64,000 bases of DNA. It comes from an uncultured Erythrobacter sp. (GTDB taxonomy: Bacteria > Pseudomonadota > Alphaproteobacteria > Sphingomonadales > Sphingomonadaceae). The stretch's first letter is position 1. Each line of letters starts with the position of its first letter. The position numbers and the translations under genes were made by a program. The stretch is taken from positions 1,957,501 to 2,021,500 of the forward strand of contig NZ_CANMPJ010000001.1 of the NCBI RefSeq assembly GCF_947499705.1. Reading direction: 5' to 3'. The notes beneath the pieces were generated by a model. It was not told where the DNA came from. It saw nothing but the letters and a program-made list of their open reading frames with translations, and ran no database searches. Shown piece after piece: positions 51,220 to 59,440 of this stretch.

Positions 51220-52394
51220 TTGCCCTAGCGCTGCGATTGCTGGGTGCGGCGCTGGGGGCCGGTGCACTCACCGGATGCGCCTTCGCTCCGCAATTGCAGC
51301 GCGTCGCCATGGATCAGAACCAGATGGTGGCCGAGGTCGAGGACGAGTTGACGCTGCTGAATATCGTGCGCGCCAGCCACCGTTTCCCGCTGCACTTCAC
51401 CGCCGTTAGCGAAGTGAACGGCAATGTGGAGGTCAGCGGCAGCCTTGGCCTGGATGCAACGCTCAAGAGCGGAATCGACACTTTCGAGCCTGGCACGGGC
51501 CTGGGTGCCAAGACCGCGCCGAACTTCAGAGCGACCGTGCTCGCGACCGAGAAATTCCAGCGCGGAATTCAGCAACCGATCACGGCCCAAACCGTGGCGT
51601 ATTATCTGGATGCGGGCTGGCCCGATCAGCTGATCATGGCTCTGTTTGTCGAGCGGGTGGATATCTACCGGCCGGGCGAGCTTGATGACGCTGCACTCTC
51701 GATCAGCAATGAGCCGGAGAAGACAGCACAGTTCGCCGGGCTGCTGTGCAATTTTGGCCTCGCTGCTCGCCCCACCGTATCGTCCCGTCCGCTCGCCGGA
51801 TTTGCCGACCTGATCGACCTCGCCAAGCTGGAAGACAAAGGCACTGGCGCAGTCGAGCGCCGCAAGGAAATCGCTGCATTCCTGAATCTGATCGAGCAGG
51901 ACGGTGTCTCACTGTCAGGTGACACTCTGTTTCTGACCGGATCGAGCAATTCGGTGGTTGTCGAGCAATTGGACGAGCCCCGGTGTGACAATGCTGCTGC
52001 CGCTCCGCTCACTGCGCAAGACGCCGTTATCGTTCCGCGTTTCCGGTCGACGCAGGGCGTGATCTACTTTCTCGGCGAATATGTCCGCACCGCGCGGCGG
52101 GGGAGCCAGTACCTCCTCCCCTTCTCCAACAGCGATTGCGATCCCGCCGCAGGGTCCGTGCGTCAATTCCGGCCGATAATGACAGTCGATCAAGGCAAAG
52201 GCTCAGCGCTGATCGCGACCCGGTTCGCTGACGAGCGCTATTACATTCCCGCAGCCGAAATAACTTCATGCGAGGATGGCGCAGTGGTTGGCAGCAGGAC
52301 AATGCAGGTTGTCGCGATCGTCCAGCAATTGCTCAATCTGCACAAAAGCTCAGACCTTCTGCCCGCATCGATCAGCGTGACCGGCATCAACTGA
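51216..52394 (+). CDS. Hypothetical lipoprotein
   Basis: Lipoprotein of 392 residues that I do not recognise. The N-terminus MIALALRLLGAALGAGALTGC ends in a lipobox (LTGC, Cys21), so it is exported and lipid-anchored. The mature part starts AFAPQLQRVAMDQNQMVAEVEDELTLLNI. Later segments include FNLIEQDG-type helices, VYFLGEYVRTARRGSQYLLP-like strands and cysteines near CEDGAVVG. The ATGA overlap with the upstream membrane protein gene indicates co-translation. No catalytic motif is apparent. Because it is divergent from the SPFH/kinase operon, it may be the envelope arm of that system, but this is only positional evidence. Confidence 0.82.
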   Translation: MIALALRLLGAALGAGALTGCAFAPQLQRVAMDQNQMVAEVEDELTLLNIVRASHRFPLHFTAVSEVNGNVEVSGSLGLDATLKSGIDTFEPGTGLGAKTAPNFRATVLATEKFQRGIQQPITAQTVAYYLDAGWPDQLIMALFVERVDIYRPGELDDAALSISNEPEKTAQFAGLLCNFGLAARPTVSSRPLAGFADLIDLAKLEDKGTGAVERRKEIAAFLNLIEQDGVSLSGDTLFLTGSSNSVVVEQLDEPRCDNAAAAPLTAQDAVIVPRFRSTQGVIYFLGEYVRTARRGSQYLLPFSNSDCDPAAGSVRQFRPIMTVDQGKGSALIATRFADERYYIPAAEITSCEDGAVVGSRTMQVVAIVQQLLNLHKSSDLLPASISVTGIN

Positions 52395-52415
52395 CACAAT
52401 GTCCGATCGATCAGC

Positions 52416-53114
52416 CTAGGCAATCGGCGCCCCGGAACTGTGATAGACAAGCGAGGAGAGACCAATCCACGCTGTGAACATGATCACATAAGGCCAGCGC
52501 CGCGGCCACAGCCAGGCCACCAGCAACGTCGCGAGCGCGGTTCCGCCAAGAGCAATCAAGGCAGAGCTTGCCGCGTCAGTGCCGGTTCCAGTGAGCGCCG
52601 ATTGGATCGCCAGATTGGCCCATTGGGCTGGCAGCAAGGCCAGCAGCCAGTCCGGCAACATGCCCGGGCGCGCTGAGGCTGTCAGAACCACCGCAGCCTC
52701 ACCGGCGACCACGAATACGGCAATCCACCAGCCTTTCCCGGCTGCAGAACGGGCAAACAGGGCACCGCGCGCAGCGAAACTGATGCTGGCGATCAATACG
52801 GCAAGCCCGACTGAAAGCGGGCTTATCGGCATAGGCATGCCTAGCGCACGCGCCAACACTATGAGGCCAGCGCCCGTCAGGACGGAAAGGAGGACGCCGA
52901 CCCACAGGCGCCCAGCAGCGGCCGCTGCGATCATGCCTGCCCCCATCAGGCCAACCGCCAGTATCGGACCGCCTACCGAGACAAGCGGAACCGGAGTGGT
53001 TGCATTCGCAAGCAGCAGCATGGCCATGGCGGGTGCCACGGCCCCCGCCAGCGCCACGCAAAACCATCCCAGGAATGGCCAAGTCGGTGCCTGGGTCTGC
53101 GACAAGTGTTTCAT
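52416..53114 (-). CDS. Hypothetical integral membrane protein
   Basis: Hydrophobic protein of 232 residues with about seven membrane segments (for example FLGWFCVALAGAVAPAMAML, VGVLLSVLTGAGLIVLAR, VAGEAAVVLTA, ALGGTALATLLVAWLW, YVIMFTAWIGLSSLVY). I do not recognise the family. Several Ala, Gly and Val rich helices suggest a small transporter or a permease-like fold, but no signature is present. The start at 53114 gives a short polar tail before the first helix; an ATG at 53144 is possible, and neither has a good ribosome-binding site. It is convergent with the lipoprotein gene and its upstream region is the 343-bp gap before the tRNA. Confidence 0.72.
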   Translation of the reverse strand: MKHLSQTQAPTWPFLGWFCVALAGAVAPAMAMLLLANATTPVPLVSVGGPILAVGLMGAGMIAAAAAGRLWVGVLLSVLTGAGLIVLARALGMPMPISPLSVGLAVLIASISFAARGALFARSAAGKGWWIAVFVVAGEAAVVLTASARPGMLPDWLLALLPAQWANLAIQSALTGTGTDAASSALIALGGTALATLLVAWLWPRRWPYVIMFTAWIGLSSLVYHSSGAPIA

Positions 53115-53457
53115 GAAATAGGCACTGATCGAAGCACTCGGCATTGTCGAGCGTGGATCCGCGATGGTGCGCTGGGTCGGCTAAGGCGAAGTTGGAACGA
53201 GCAGCGGCTATACTTAGAAACGCAGGCTTAGTGTGTCGCAACGATATCAATTCGCTCATTCCGGATTGGACTTGGGCGATGCGAACTTGGCATTCGGCAT
53301 ACAATAGAGGGCACAATAGCGCGCGCTTGCTTTGTTGGAGACGCGACGTGATTTTCCCGGAACGATTGCGCCAGGCTTAGAGCGAACACTCTTTAGGGAG
53401 GCCTTTGTGGGAACGCAGCCGGAGTGGCGGAATTTTTGCGATGAAAAGTGCAGTAAG
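53115..53457. other. Intergenic region between membrane protein and tRNA-Ser
   Basis: A 343-bp stretch with no convincing gene. A 78-codon frame on the plus strand (53144-53380) starts with TTG and has no ribosome-binding site or recognisable content. The tRNA gene is leftward, so its terminator would lie here; no strong hairpin with a T-run was found. Confidence 0.5.
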
Positions 53458-53547
53458 TGGCGGAGAGGGAGGGATTCGAACCCTCGGAACCCCTAAGAGC
53501 TCAACAGTTTTCGAGACTGCCCCGTTCGACCACTCCGGCACCTCTCC
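53458..53547 (-). tRNA. tRNA-Ser (anticodon CGA)
   Basis: Folds as a 90-nt class II tRNA on the minus strand. The acceptor GGAGAGG pairs with CCTCTCC, followed by G and an encoded CCA. The anticodon stem-loop is GCAGT-CTCGAAA-ACTGT, giving anticodon CGA, which reads UCG serine codons. The long variable arm is typical of tRNA-Ser, and the T-loop reads GGGTTCGAATCCC. Confidence 0.95.
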
Positions 53548-53772
53548 GCATTCCTGTCTGCGTTTCTGGCTCGGCTGACTGGGTCTTTTCAAACCCGGTC
53601 GCGTTGCCGGAAGGATGGTCGAATACCCTGCCGCAGTGCTTAGGAAGCGCGCCGGTTAGCGCAGCGCCTGCGCCTTGCCAAGACCCGAATTCGCACAAAA
53701 GACGGGCATATCTCTCCTGCCCACCGCCTCGCCGCTTGTTTTGCGGTTGCGAAGAGCCATATTCTGCAGACT

Positions 53773-54153
53773 ATGGAACGCGCAGAGTTCTTCTCCAGCC
53801 AAGCAGGGCGTACGATTGTTGCACCGCGTCAGACGCGGGCGCGCTTTGGCATCGGCGACATTGTGCGCCACCGGCTGTTCGATTTTCGCGGTGTCGTGTT
53901 CGACATTGATCCCGTCTTTGCCAACAGCGAAGAATGGTACGAATCGATCCCTGAGGACATGCGCCCCAAGCGTGAGCAACCGTTTTATCACTTGCTCGCG
54001 GAAAACGAGGACTCAAGCTACGTCGCCTATGTCAGCCAAGGCAATCTGGTAGCGGATGCTTCAGGCGGCCCCGTCGAGCACCCGACGCTGTCGCAGCTGT
54101 TCGAACAGTTCAAGGACGGGCGCTATCGGATGCGCCGTTCTCTAACCCACTGA
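53773..54153 (+). CDS. hspQ: Heat shock protein HspQ
   Basis: Small protein of 126 residues of the HspQ (YccV-like) family, which in enterobacteria binds hemimethylated DNA and acts as a Lon protease specificity factor. The core matches: ARFGIGDIVRHRLFDFRGVVFDIDP, EWYESIP, QPFYHLLAENEDSSYVAYVS and GPVEHP. The N-terminal 20 residues extend beyond the common 105-residue length, so the true start could be later; no strong ribosome-binding site is visible. It lies downstream of the tRNA-Ser and is convergent with the ABC permease gene, suggesting its own promoter in the 225-bp gap before it. Confidence 0.9.
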   Translation: MERAEFFSSQAGRTIVAPRQTRARFGIGDIVRHRLFDFRGVVFDIDPVFANSEEWYESIPEDMRPKREQPFYHLLAENEDSSYVAYVSQGNLVADASGGPVEHPTLSQLFEQFKDGRYRMRRSLTH

Positions 54154-54177
54154 TTGAGATAAACCGCACTGGCGGCG

Positions 54178-55065
54178 TCAGCTCTTTAATTTCCAGCCTG
54201 ACCGCAGCACCGCGTATACGGCCAGCGCAATTGCAAGGTTGAGCACCGCAATTCCGACAGCCGCGACCATCACATCGCCGCTGGTGCCAATGTCACTTTC
54301 GCCCAGGAACCCATAGCGGAAGCCCGAGATCACGTAGAAAAACGGATTGGCGCGGCTTACTGCCTGAAATGTCGGCGCGAGGTTGTCGATCACATAGAAT
54401 GTTCCCGACAACAATGAGAGCGGCGCGATCACGAAATTGGTGATCGCGGCATTGTGGTCGAACTTTTCGGCCCAGATCGATGTTGCAAGGCCCAACAGCG
54501 CGAGCAGCACCGCACCCATCAATCCGAACCAGACCACCGCCCATAGATGCTCAACGCTGAGGCTAACACCCGGCCACAGCGCCATGGCCAGTGCCACGGT
54601 GCACCCAACTGCGACCGCACGCGTCACAGCCGCTGCGACAATCCCGCCCATCAACTCCCCCGGAGACAGCGGAGGCATCAGCAGGTCAATAATCGTGCCC
54701 TGTATCTTGCCTGACAGCAGCGAAAACGAAGAATTGGCGAACGCGTTCTGCATCATTCCCATCACGATCAACCCCGGCGCGACGAAGCTGGAGAACGGCA
54801 CACCCAGCACTTCACGGCCTCCGCGGCCCAATGCGACGGTGAAAATGATCAAAAACAGCAGTGTTGTGACCGCCGGAGCCCAAATCGTCTGCGTCTGGAC
54901 CTTGAGAAACCGTCGCACCTCCTTCATATAGAGGGCGAACAATCCGATGCGGTTGATCCCGGTGATGACGGGAACTCCTCGCGGCGGAAACCGGGTGCTC
55001 TCCCCGGTGGAATTCTTTACGGGAGCAGCGTCCGAAACAGGGTTCGCAGGTGCAGTATCAGCCAT
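54178..55065 (-). CDS. ABC-2 type transporter permease
   Basis: Inner-membrane permease of the ABC-2 type (export) family, 295 residues, with about six membrane segments. A cytoplasmic N-terminal tail of 40 residues precedes GLFALYMKEVRRFLKVQTQT, the family start, and later blocks such as LLFLIIFTVALGRGGREVLGV, FSLLSGKIQGTIIDLLMPPLSPGE and LSLLSGTFYVIDNLAPTF are typical of lipid, drug or polysaccharide exporters. The matching ATPase gene is not adjacent in the window. It is divergent from gcrA with 77 bp between starts and convergent with hspQ. The substrate is unknown. Confidence 0.9.
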   Translation of the reverse strand: MADTAPANPVSDAAPVKNSTGESTRFPPRGVPVITGINRIGLFALYMKEVRRFLKVQTQTIWAPAVTTLLFLIIFTVALGRGGREVLGVPFSSFVAPGLIVMGMMQNAFANSSFSLLSGKIQGTIIDLLMPPLSPGELMGGIVAAAVTRAVAVGCTVALAMALWPGVSLSVEHLWAVVWFGLMGAVLLALLGLATSIWAEKFDHNAAITNFVIAPLSLLSGTFYVIDNLAPTFQAVSRANPFFYVISGFRYGFLGESDIGTSGDVMVAAVGIAVLNLAIALAVYAVLRSGWKLKS

Positions 55066-55142
55066 GGCGTCAGCGCCTACGGCCTTGCCCCCGCCCTGAC
55101 AAGCCGGTCGCTGATACGCAATTTGAACGGAAGCAGAAACTT

Positions 55143-55835
55143 ATGAGTTGGACTGACGAGCGCATCGGAACGCTCAAGAAGATGTGGGAAGGCGGATCAA
55201 CCGCCAGCCAGATCGCCGAGGAACTGGGCGGCGTCAGCCGTAACGCGGTAATCGGTAAGGCACACCGGCTTGGGCTGAAATCGCGCCCGTCCCCGGTGAA
55301 GGCCAACGAAAAGAAGAAAGCGGCGAAGAAAGCGGCGGCGAAACCTGCTGCCCCCAAGAAAGCAGCACCCAAGGCGGCCAAACCCGCAGCCAAGCCTGCT
55401 ACCAAAGCAGCTGATAGCGCCGGACCAGCTGCGGCGCCTGCGGCTGGGTCGAGCGGCGGTTCGCCTTCGCAGCCTCTGCCCAATCCCACGCCAAACCTGC
55501 CCAAGATCGTCTCCGTCGGTCCAGGAGGGTTCCTACGGCAGGGCCCCGGCGATCAGCAGCCGCCAATCCCGCCGGCTCCGCCGCGCCGACTGGTTCCTGC
55601 AAAGCCCAGCCCAGAGATCGCGGACAAGACGAGCCTGCTTGATCTGTCAGACAAAGTCTGCCGTTGGCCGATGGGCCATCCGGGTGAGCCCGATTTCCAT
55701 TTCTGCGGTACACCGGTGAATCCGGGCTTCCCTTATTGTGTCGAACACTGCGGCCGGGCCTATCAGGCTCAGCTGCCTCGCGGTGCGCGACGCCCCCCAC
55801 CGCCTCTGCCGTTTGGTGGCCCCAGAGTCCGCTAG
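55143..55835 (+). CDS. gcrA: GcrA cell cycle regulator
   Basis: GcrA-family protein of 230 residues, a sigma70-associated regulator of alphaproteobacteria that binds promoters with GANTC methylation sites. The N-terminus MSWTDERIGTLKKMWEGGST and QIAEELGGVSRNAVIGKAHRLGL form the family's helix-turn-helix. A long Lys/Ala-rich linker of about 60 residues follows, then a Pro-rich part, and the conserved C-terminal cysteine block CRWPMGHPGEPDFHFCG...PYCVEHCGRAYQ. The ATG at 55143 fits family starts; the frame before it (from 55050) overlaps the divergent permease gene. The linker is long, similar to other sphingomonad GcrA proteins. A terminator hairpin follows at 55900. Confidence 0.94.
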   Translation: MSWTDERIGTLKKMWEGGSTASQIAEELGGVSRNAVIGKAHRLGLKSRPSPVKANEKKKAAKKAAAKPAAPKKAAPKAAKPAAKPATKAADSAGPAAAPAAGSSGGSPSQPLPNPTPNLPKIVSVGPGGFLRQGPGDQQPPIPPAPPRRLVPAKPSPEIADKTSLLDLSDKVCRWPMGHPGEPDFHFCGTPVNPGFPYCVEHCGRAYQAQLPRGARRPPPPLPFGGPRVR

Positions 55836-55899
55836 CGGGTTCGCTAAGCAGCTCGCTGTCGCATCTGCAGCGCAGCTTCTTCGTATCTCACAGCTGATC

Positions 55900-55920
55900 G
55901 GCGCGGGTAATTCCCGCGCC
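55900..55920 (+). terminator. gcrA terminator hairpin
   Basis: Perfect 8-bp stem GGCGCGGG / CCCGCGCC with a 5-base loop, 65 bp after the gcrA stop, followed by GTTTGG. The T-run is short, so efficiency is uncertain. Confidence 0.6.
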
Positions 55921-56057
55921 GTTTGGCATTGTGGCTGACACTCAAGTCCATTGAGCACGACGTTGTGCCGTGGATAGCGCGATGACGCGACGCACCTGCG
56001 TGCTTGTGCGCCAACGCGGCGAATGTAGAAAAGCGCGGATCATTCAGGAGACAGTCC

Positions 56058-56585
56058 ATGCCACTCACACTGCACCAAGCCTTCGTCCCGAACTGCCAGC
56101 AAATCCTCGCTGGATTGAGCGGTCTGGTTGATAAGGCTGAGGCTTACGCCAAGGATAATGGCATGGATGCATCGGAACTGATCGATGCCAAGCTCGCCGA
56201 AGATATGTGGTCGCTTCCTTGGCATGTGCGCGCTTGCTGGGTGCACTCCAAGCTGGTGCTGGACCTGTTGCCCTCTGGCGAATTCAGCCCCGATTTCACC
56301 GACCTCCCGCAAGACTTGGATGCGATGCGGGCGATGATCGCCGATGCACAGAACACACTCTCCGCCGTGTCGCACGAAGCTCTCGAGGAAATGTCCGACA
56401 AAACGATTGGTTTCGTGCTCGGCGGGAAGCGCCTGATGGAACTGACCGGCGCGAACTTCCTCCTGAGCTTCTCGCAGCCCAACTTCTATTTCCACGCAAC
56501 AACGTTTTACGACATCTTGCGCATGAAGGGTTTGCCGCTCGGCAAAATGGAATTCATGGGACCGATACGCGTTTTAGGAAGTTAA
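56058..56585 (+). CDS. DUF1993 domain-containing protein
   Basis: Small soluble protein of 175 residues in the DUF1993 family (DinB-like helical bundle). The N-terminal MPLTLHQAFVPNCQQILAGL and the central SLPWHVRACWVHSKL and ANFLLSFSQPNFYFHATTFYDILR blocks are characteristic. The ATG at 56058 follows CAGGAGACAGT. The function is unknown; DinB-like relatives are metal-dependent or stress proteins, but no metal triad is obvious beyond HV and FHATT. It is seven bases upstream of the DUF481 gene and probably shares its transcript. Confidence 0.88.
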   Translation: MPLTLHQAFVPNCQQILAGLSGLVDKAEAYAKDNGMDASELIDAKLAEDMWSLPWHVRACWVHSKLVLDLLPSGEFSPDFTDLPQDLDAMRAMIADAQNTLSAVSHEALEEMSDKTIGFVLGGKRLMELTGANFLLSFSQPNFYFHATTFYDILRMKGLPLGKMEFMGPIRVLGS

Positions 56586-56592
56586 GACCCAC

Positions 56593-57546
56593 ATGAAGAA
56601 AATCGCCTTTGTTGCCCTCCCCGCAGCCGTAGCCCTTACGCATCCCACCGCTGCACTCGCCGAACTTCCCGAGCCAGTGCGCGCCATGATCGATGCTGCG
56701 ATTGCAAGTGGCGACGAAGCCGCGGTGCGGACCGTGATCGACCTTGCCAAGCAAACCAATCCGGATGATGTGGACGAATTGGATGCGATACTGGGCGGCT
56801 ACGAAACCGATCTTTCCGCTGCAAAGGCGGAAGCCGCTGCGATGGAAGAGCAGGAAATCCGCAGTGCCGGCTTGTTCGAGAACTGGACAGGCAAAGGTGA
56901 GCTTGGAGGCTTTCGCGCAACTGGCAATTCGTCAAATTCGGGTGTGACGGCAGGTCTTTCGCTCACGCGAGAAGGGATTGACTGGACTCACAAATTGCGA
57001 GCCCGTGCGGACTATCAACGCAACAATGGCGTGACCTCGCGTGAGCAGTACTTCGCATCCTACGAACCGAACTACAACCTGTCCGACCGAGTGTTCCTTT
57101 ATGGGCTGGCTCAATATGAACGCGATCGGTTTCAAGGCTTCTCGGCGCGCTACGCAGTTTCCGGGGGTATCGGTTATCAGATCGTTGACGAGCCCGACTT
57201 ACAATTGTCGGCCAAGGCTGGCCCAGCCTATCGCGTGACCGAATTCGTCGACGGTACCAGCGAAAGCAGGGTTGCGGCCTTGCTCGGTATCGATTTCGAC
57301 TGGTCCATCACCGATCGCCTGAAGCTGACTCACGACACCAATGCGGTCGCAGAAACGGGCGGTTCGGCGACAGTCATCGTGGATTCAAACAACACCAGCC
57401 TCAATCTGGTGACCGGGCTCAATGCCAAGATCAGCGACAAGGTAAGCGCGCGTGTGTCCTATGCCATCGAGTATGACAGCAATCCGCCTGTAGGTGCGGT
57501 CCAGACCGACACGTTGAGCCGCGTGACCCTGATCTACGATTTTTGA
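56593..57546 (+). CDS. DUF481 family outer-membrane protein (YdiY-like)
   Basis: Predicted outer-membrane beta-barrel of 317 residues. A signal peptide (MKKIAFVALPAAVALTHPTAALA) is followed by a helical segment of about 70 residues rich in D, E and A, which is common ahead of the DUF481 barrel. The barrel begins SGLFENWTGKGELGGFRATGNS and GVTAGLSLTREG, the usual family start, and ends in ... SRVTLIYDF with an aromatic terminal residue. YdiY-like proteins of this family are salt-inducible in enterobacteria, but their function is unknown. It follows the DUF1993 gene closely and is convergent with the spermidine-synthase-like gene. Confidence 0.9.
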   Translation: MKKIAFVALPAAVALTHPTAALAELPEPVRAMIDAAIASGDEAAVRTVIDLAKQTNPDDVDELDAILGGYETDLSAAKAEAAAMEEQEIRSAGLFENWTGKGELGGFRATGNSSNSGVTAGLSLTREGIDWTHKLRARADYQRNNGVTSREQYFASYEPNYNLSDRVFLYGLAQYERDRFQGFSARYAVSGGIGYQIVDEPDLQLSAKAGPAYRVTEFVDGTSESRVAALLGIDFDWSITDRLKLTHDTNAVAETGGSATVIVDSNNTSLNLVTGLNAKISDKVSARVSYAIEYDSNPPVGAVQTDTLSRVTLIYDF

Positions 57547-57571
57547 GCGCGATCAAGTCTTTGACCGTAGT

Positions 57572-58252
57572 TTAGCCCTTGCGCGCGAACCAGATGATGT
57601 GATGCGCGCCTTTGTTGTTGGGGCGTGATCGCACGCGGCGTTCCTCGACCGCGAAACCGGCATCCATCAAACGGCGTTTGAACGCGTGGTCAGGCGCTGC
57701 CGACCAGACCGATAGAATGCCGCCAGGTTTCAGCGCGTCGCGCGCTTTGCCGATACCGGTGCGCGAATAGAGCCGGTTGTTGTGATCGCGAACCAGTCCG
57801 TCAGGCCCGTTATCGACGTCCATCAGGATTGCATCATACTTGTCGCAGGTGCCGTCATTCGCATCGTCGATCAACGCACCGACATCGCAGATTTTCAGGT
57901 CCAGCCGTGGGTCCGACATCGCCTCCCCGGTCAGTTCTTTCATCGGCCCATCGGCCCATTCGATGATGCTATGCGAGATTTCCGCGACCACCACATCGGC
58001 GCGCTCACCCAGTAGCGAGAGCGCCTTGCGCAAGGTAAAGCCCATCCCATAGCCACCGATCAGGATGCGCGGTGCGTCCTTTCCCAGCCGTTCCAACGTA
58101 AGCTCGGCCAGTTGCTCCTCGGAAAACTGCATCCGGGTGCTCATCAACTCGTTGCGGCCCAGCACGATCATGAAATCGCGCCCATGGCTGTAGAGCTCGA
58201 GCACTTCGCCGTCGTCGATTGTAGTGGAGTCGATGAGTTCGCGTTTCAGCAT
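57572..58252 (-). CDS. Spermidine synthase-like methyltransferase-fold protein
   Basis: Protein of 226 residues with the Rossmann methyltransferase-like fold of spermidine synthases. RILIGGYGMGFTLRKAL is the nucleotide-binding GxGxG region, VVVAEISHSIIEWA follows, and KYDAILMDVDNGPDG is the strand with the active-site Asp. It lacks the N-terminal beta-strand domain of true polyamine synthases, so the aminopropyl transfer function is doubtful. It is nine bases downstream of the aspartoacylase-family gene, so the two are probably co-transcribed. It may act as a general SAM-like-fold enzyme of unknown substrate. Confidence 0.85.
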   Translation of the reverse strand: MLKRELIDSTTIDDGEVLELYSHGRDFMIVLGRNELMSTRMQFSEEQLAELTLERLGKDAPRILIGGYGMGFTLRKALSLLGERADVVVAEISHSIIEWADGPMKELTGEAMSDPRLDLKICDVGALIDDANDGTCDKYDAILMDVDNGPDGLVRDHNNRLYSRTGIGKARDALKPGGILSVWSAAPDHAFKRRLMDAGFAVEERRVRSRPNNKGAHHIIWFARKG

Positions 58253-58261
58253 GGCTCGCCG

Positions 58262-59311
58262 CTAGACGATTTCGTCTTCGTCGAACAGTCCATCAGCGAA
58301 GGCTGCGTCTTCAATATCGTTCAAGCGATCTTCTGCCGTCGCGTGCCGGTCCACCTCGGCAATGTGCATCAAGGCGTCGCCCTGATTGACCACCGGCAAA
58401 TTGCTGCGCCCGATAATGACGCCTGAAATATGCGCCTCGACAGCCTCGTCCATGTCGCCAAACGGATCGGCGAGGAAACCGACTGTCTCGCCCTTTTCGA
58501 CCGCCGCGCCGTTGGTTTTGGTCGCGCGGAATATGCCCCCGGCAGGCGCGCGCAGCCAACTGGTGCGGCGGCTGCGGATGGGCGTGGCTCCGACTTTGCG
58601 TGGCAGCCGGACGTTCATTCCGAGATGCGCCATGACGCGAAGAATGCCCTGCACGCCAACCCGCATGCTGAGCTCATCGAACCGCAGTGCTTCGCCCGCT
58701 TCCAGCAGCAAGACGTCGCAATCGTGGTCTGCCGCTGTCTGACGCAGCGAGCCTTCCCGCAGGTTAGAAACAATGATTGCAGGCGCGGCAAAGACCTCGG
58801 CCAGTTCGGCGGCTTTTGCCCGGCCTTCGCTGATGCGGATTTGCGGAAGGTTTTCGCGGTGCAGGCCAGCGGTGTGCAGATCAATCCCGATGCTGCTGCG
58901 CCCGATGATCTGCTCGGTAAAGTGATGCGCCAATTGCGCCGCGAGCGATCCTTTTGGCGAACCGGGGAAGCAGCGGTTGAGATCGCGCCGATCAGGCAGA
59001 TACCGCTGGTGCTGAACGAAGCCGTAGGCATTGACGATAGGAACGCACAGTAGTGTTCCAGCTAATCGTTTTGCCGAAACCGCGTTGATCACCCGCCTGC
59101 ATATTTCCACGCCGATGATCTCGTCGCCATGCACGCTGCCGCTGATGAACATGACCGGGCCGGGTTTAGTTCCGTGGATCACACGCACACGCATCGAAAT
59201 TTCGGTGGCCGTGGAAAGGCGGCTGACGGGAACATCGATGGTCGCGCTAGTGCCGGGCTCGACCGTGTGGCCTGCAAATTCGAATGGCTGGGCGGAAGGG
59301 GGTTTGGCCAA
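58262..59311 (-). CDS. Succinylglutamate desuccinylase/aspartoacylase family protein
   Basis: Zinc-dependent amidohydrolase or carboxypeptidase of 349 residues in the succinylglutamate desuccinylase/aspartoacylase family. The zinc-site block GSVHGDEIIGVEICRR gives His and Glu ligands, the later GIDLHTAG gives the second His, and PDRRDLNRCFPG is another conserved segment. The C-terminal part has the biotinyl-lipoyl-like fold with PAGGIFRATKTNGAAVEKGE. The start is a TTG at 59311, which fits the family start; no better codon lies nearby. It is upstream of the spermidine-synthase-like gene and downstream of the pnp terminator. The substrate is unknown, probably an N-acyl amino acid or amide. Confidence 0.88.
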   Translation of the reverse strand: MAKPPSAQPFEFAGHTVEPGTSATIDVPVSRLSTATEISMRVRVIHGTKPGPVMFISGSVHGDEIIGVEICRRVINAVSAKRLAGTLLCVPIVNAYGFVQHQRYLPDRRDLNRCFPGSPKGSLAAQLAHHFTEQIIGRSSIGIDLHTAGLHRENLPQIRISEGRAKAAELAEVFAAPAIIVSNLREGSLRQTAADHDCDVLLLEAGEALRFDELSMRVGVQGILRVMAHLGMNVRLPRKVGATPIRSRRTSWLRAPAGGIFRATKTNGAAVEKGETVGFLADPFGDMDEAVEAHISGVIIGRSNLPVVNQGDALMHIAEVDRHATAEDRLNDIEDAAFADGLFDEDEIV

Positions 59312-59388
59312 AGTCTCAGAACTTTCGAGATGGGATCGGATCGGTGGGACTTAGGCGAAGGCGCGCAGGAAAACATCCGGAAAACAAA

Positions 59389-59420
59389 AGGGCCGCGAAG
59401 GATTGCTCCTGCGCGGCCCT
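59389..59420 (-). terminator. pnp terminator
   Basis: Perfect 9-bp stem AGGGCCGCG / CGCGGCCCT with a 14-base loop. On the minus strand it is followed by TTTTGTTTT, a good rho-independent signal 21 bp after the pnp stop. Confidence 0.85.
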
Positions 59421-59440
59421 GTTTGTCTGTGTGTGAAGGA

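Noticed and set aside
53144..53380. 78-codon plus-strand frame before the tRNA
   Set aside because: It starts with TTG, lacks a ribosome-binding site, shows no recognisable protein content and lies in a gap with no neighbours to support it.
53458..53547. tRNA-Ser as an attachment site for an integrated element
   Set aside because: No integrase gene and no second copy of the tRNA 3' end was seen in the window, so integration cannot be supported.
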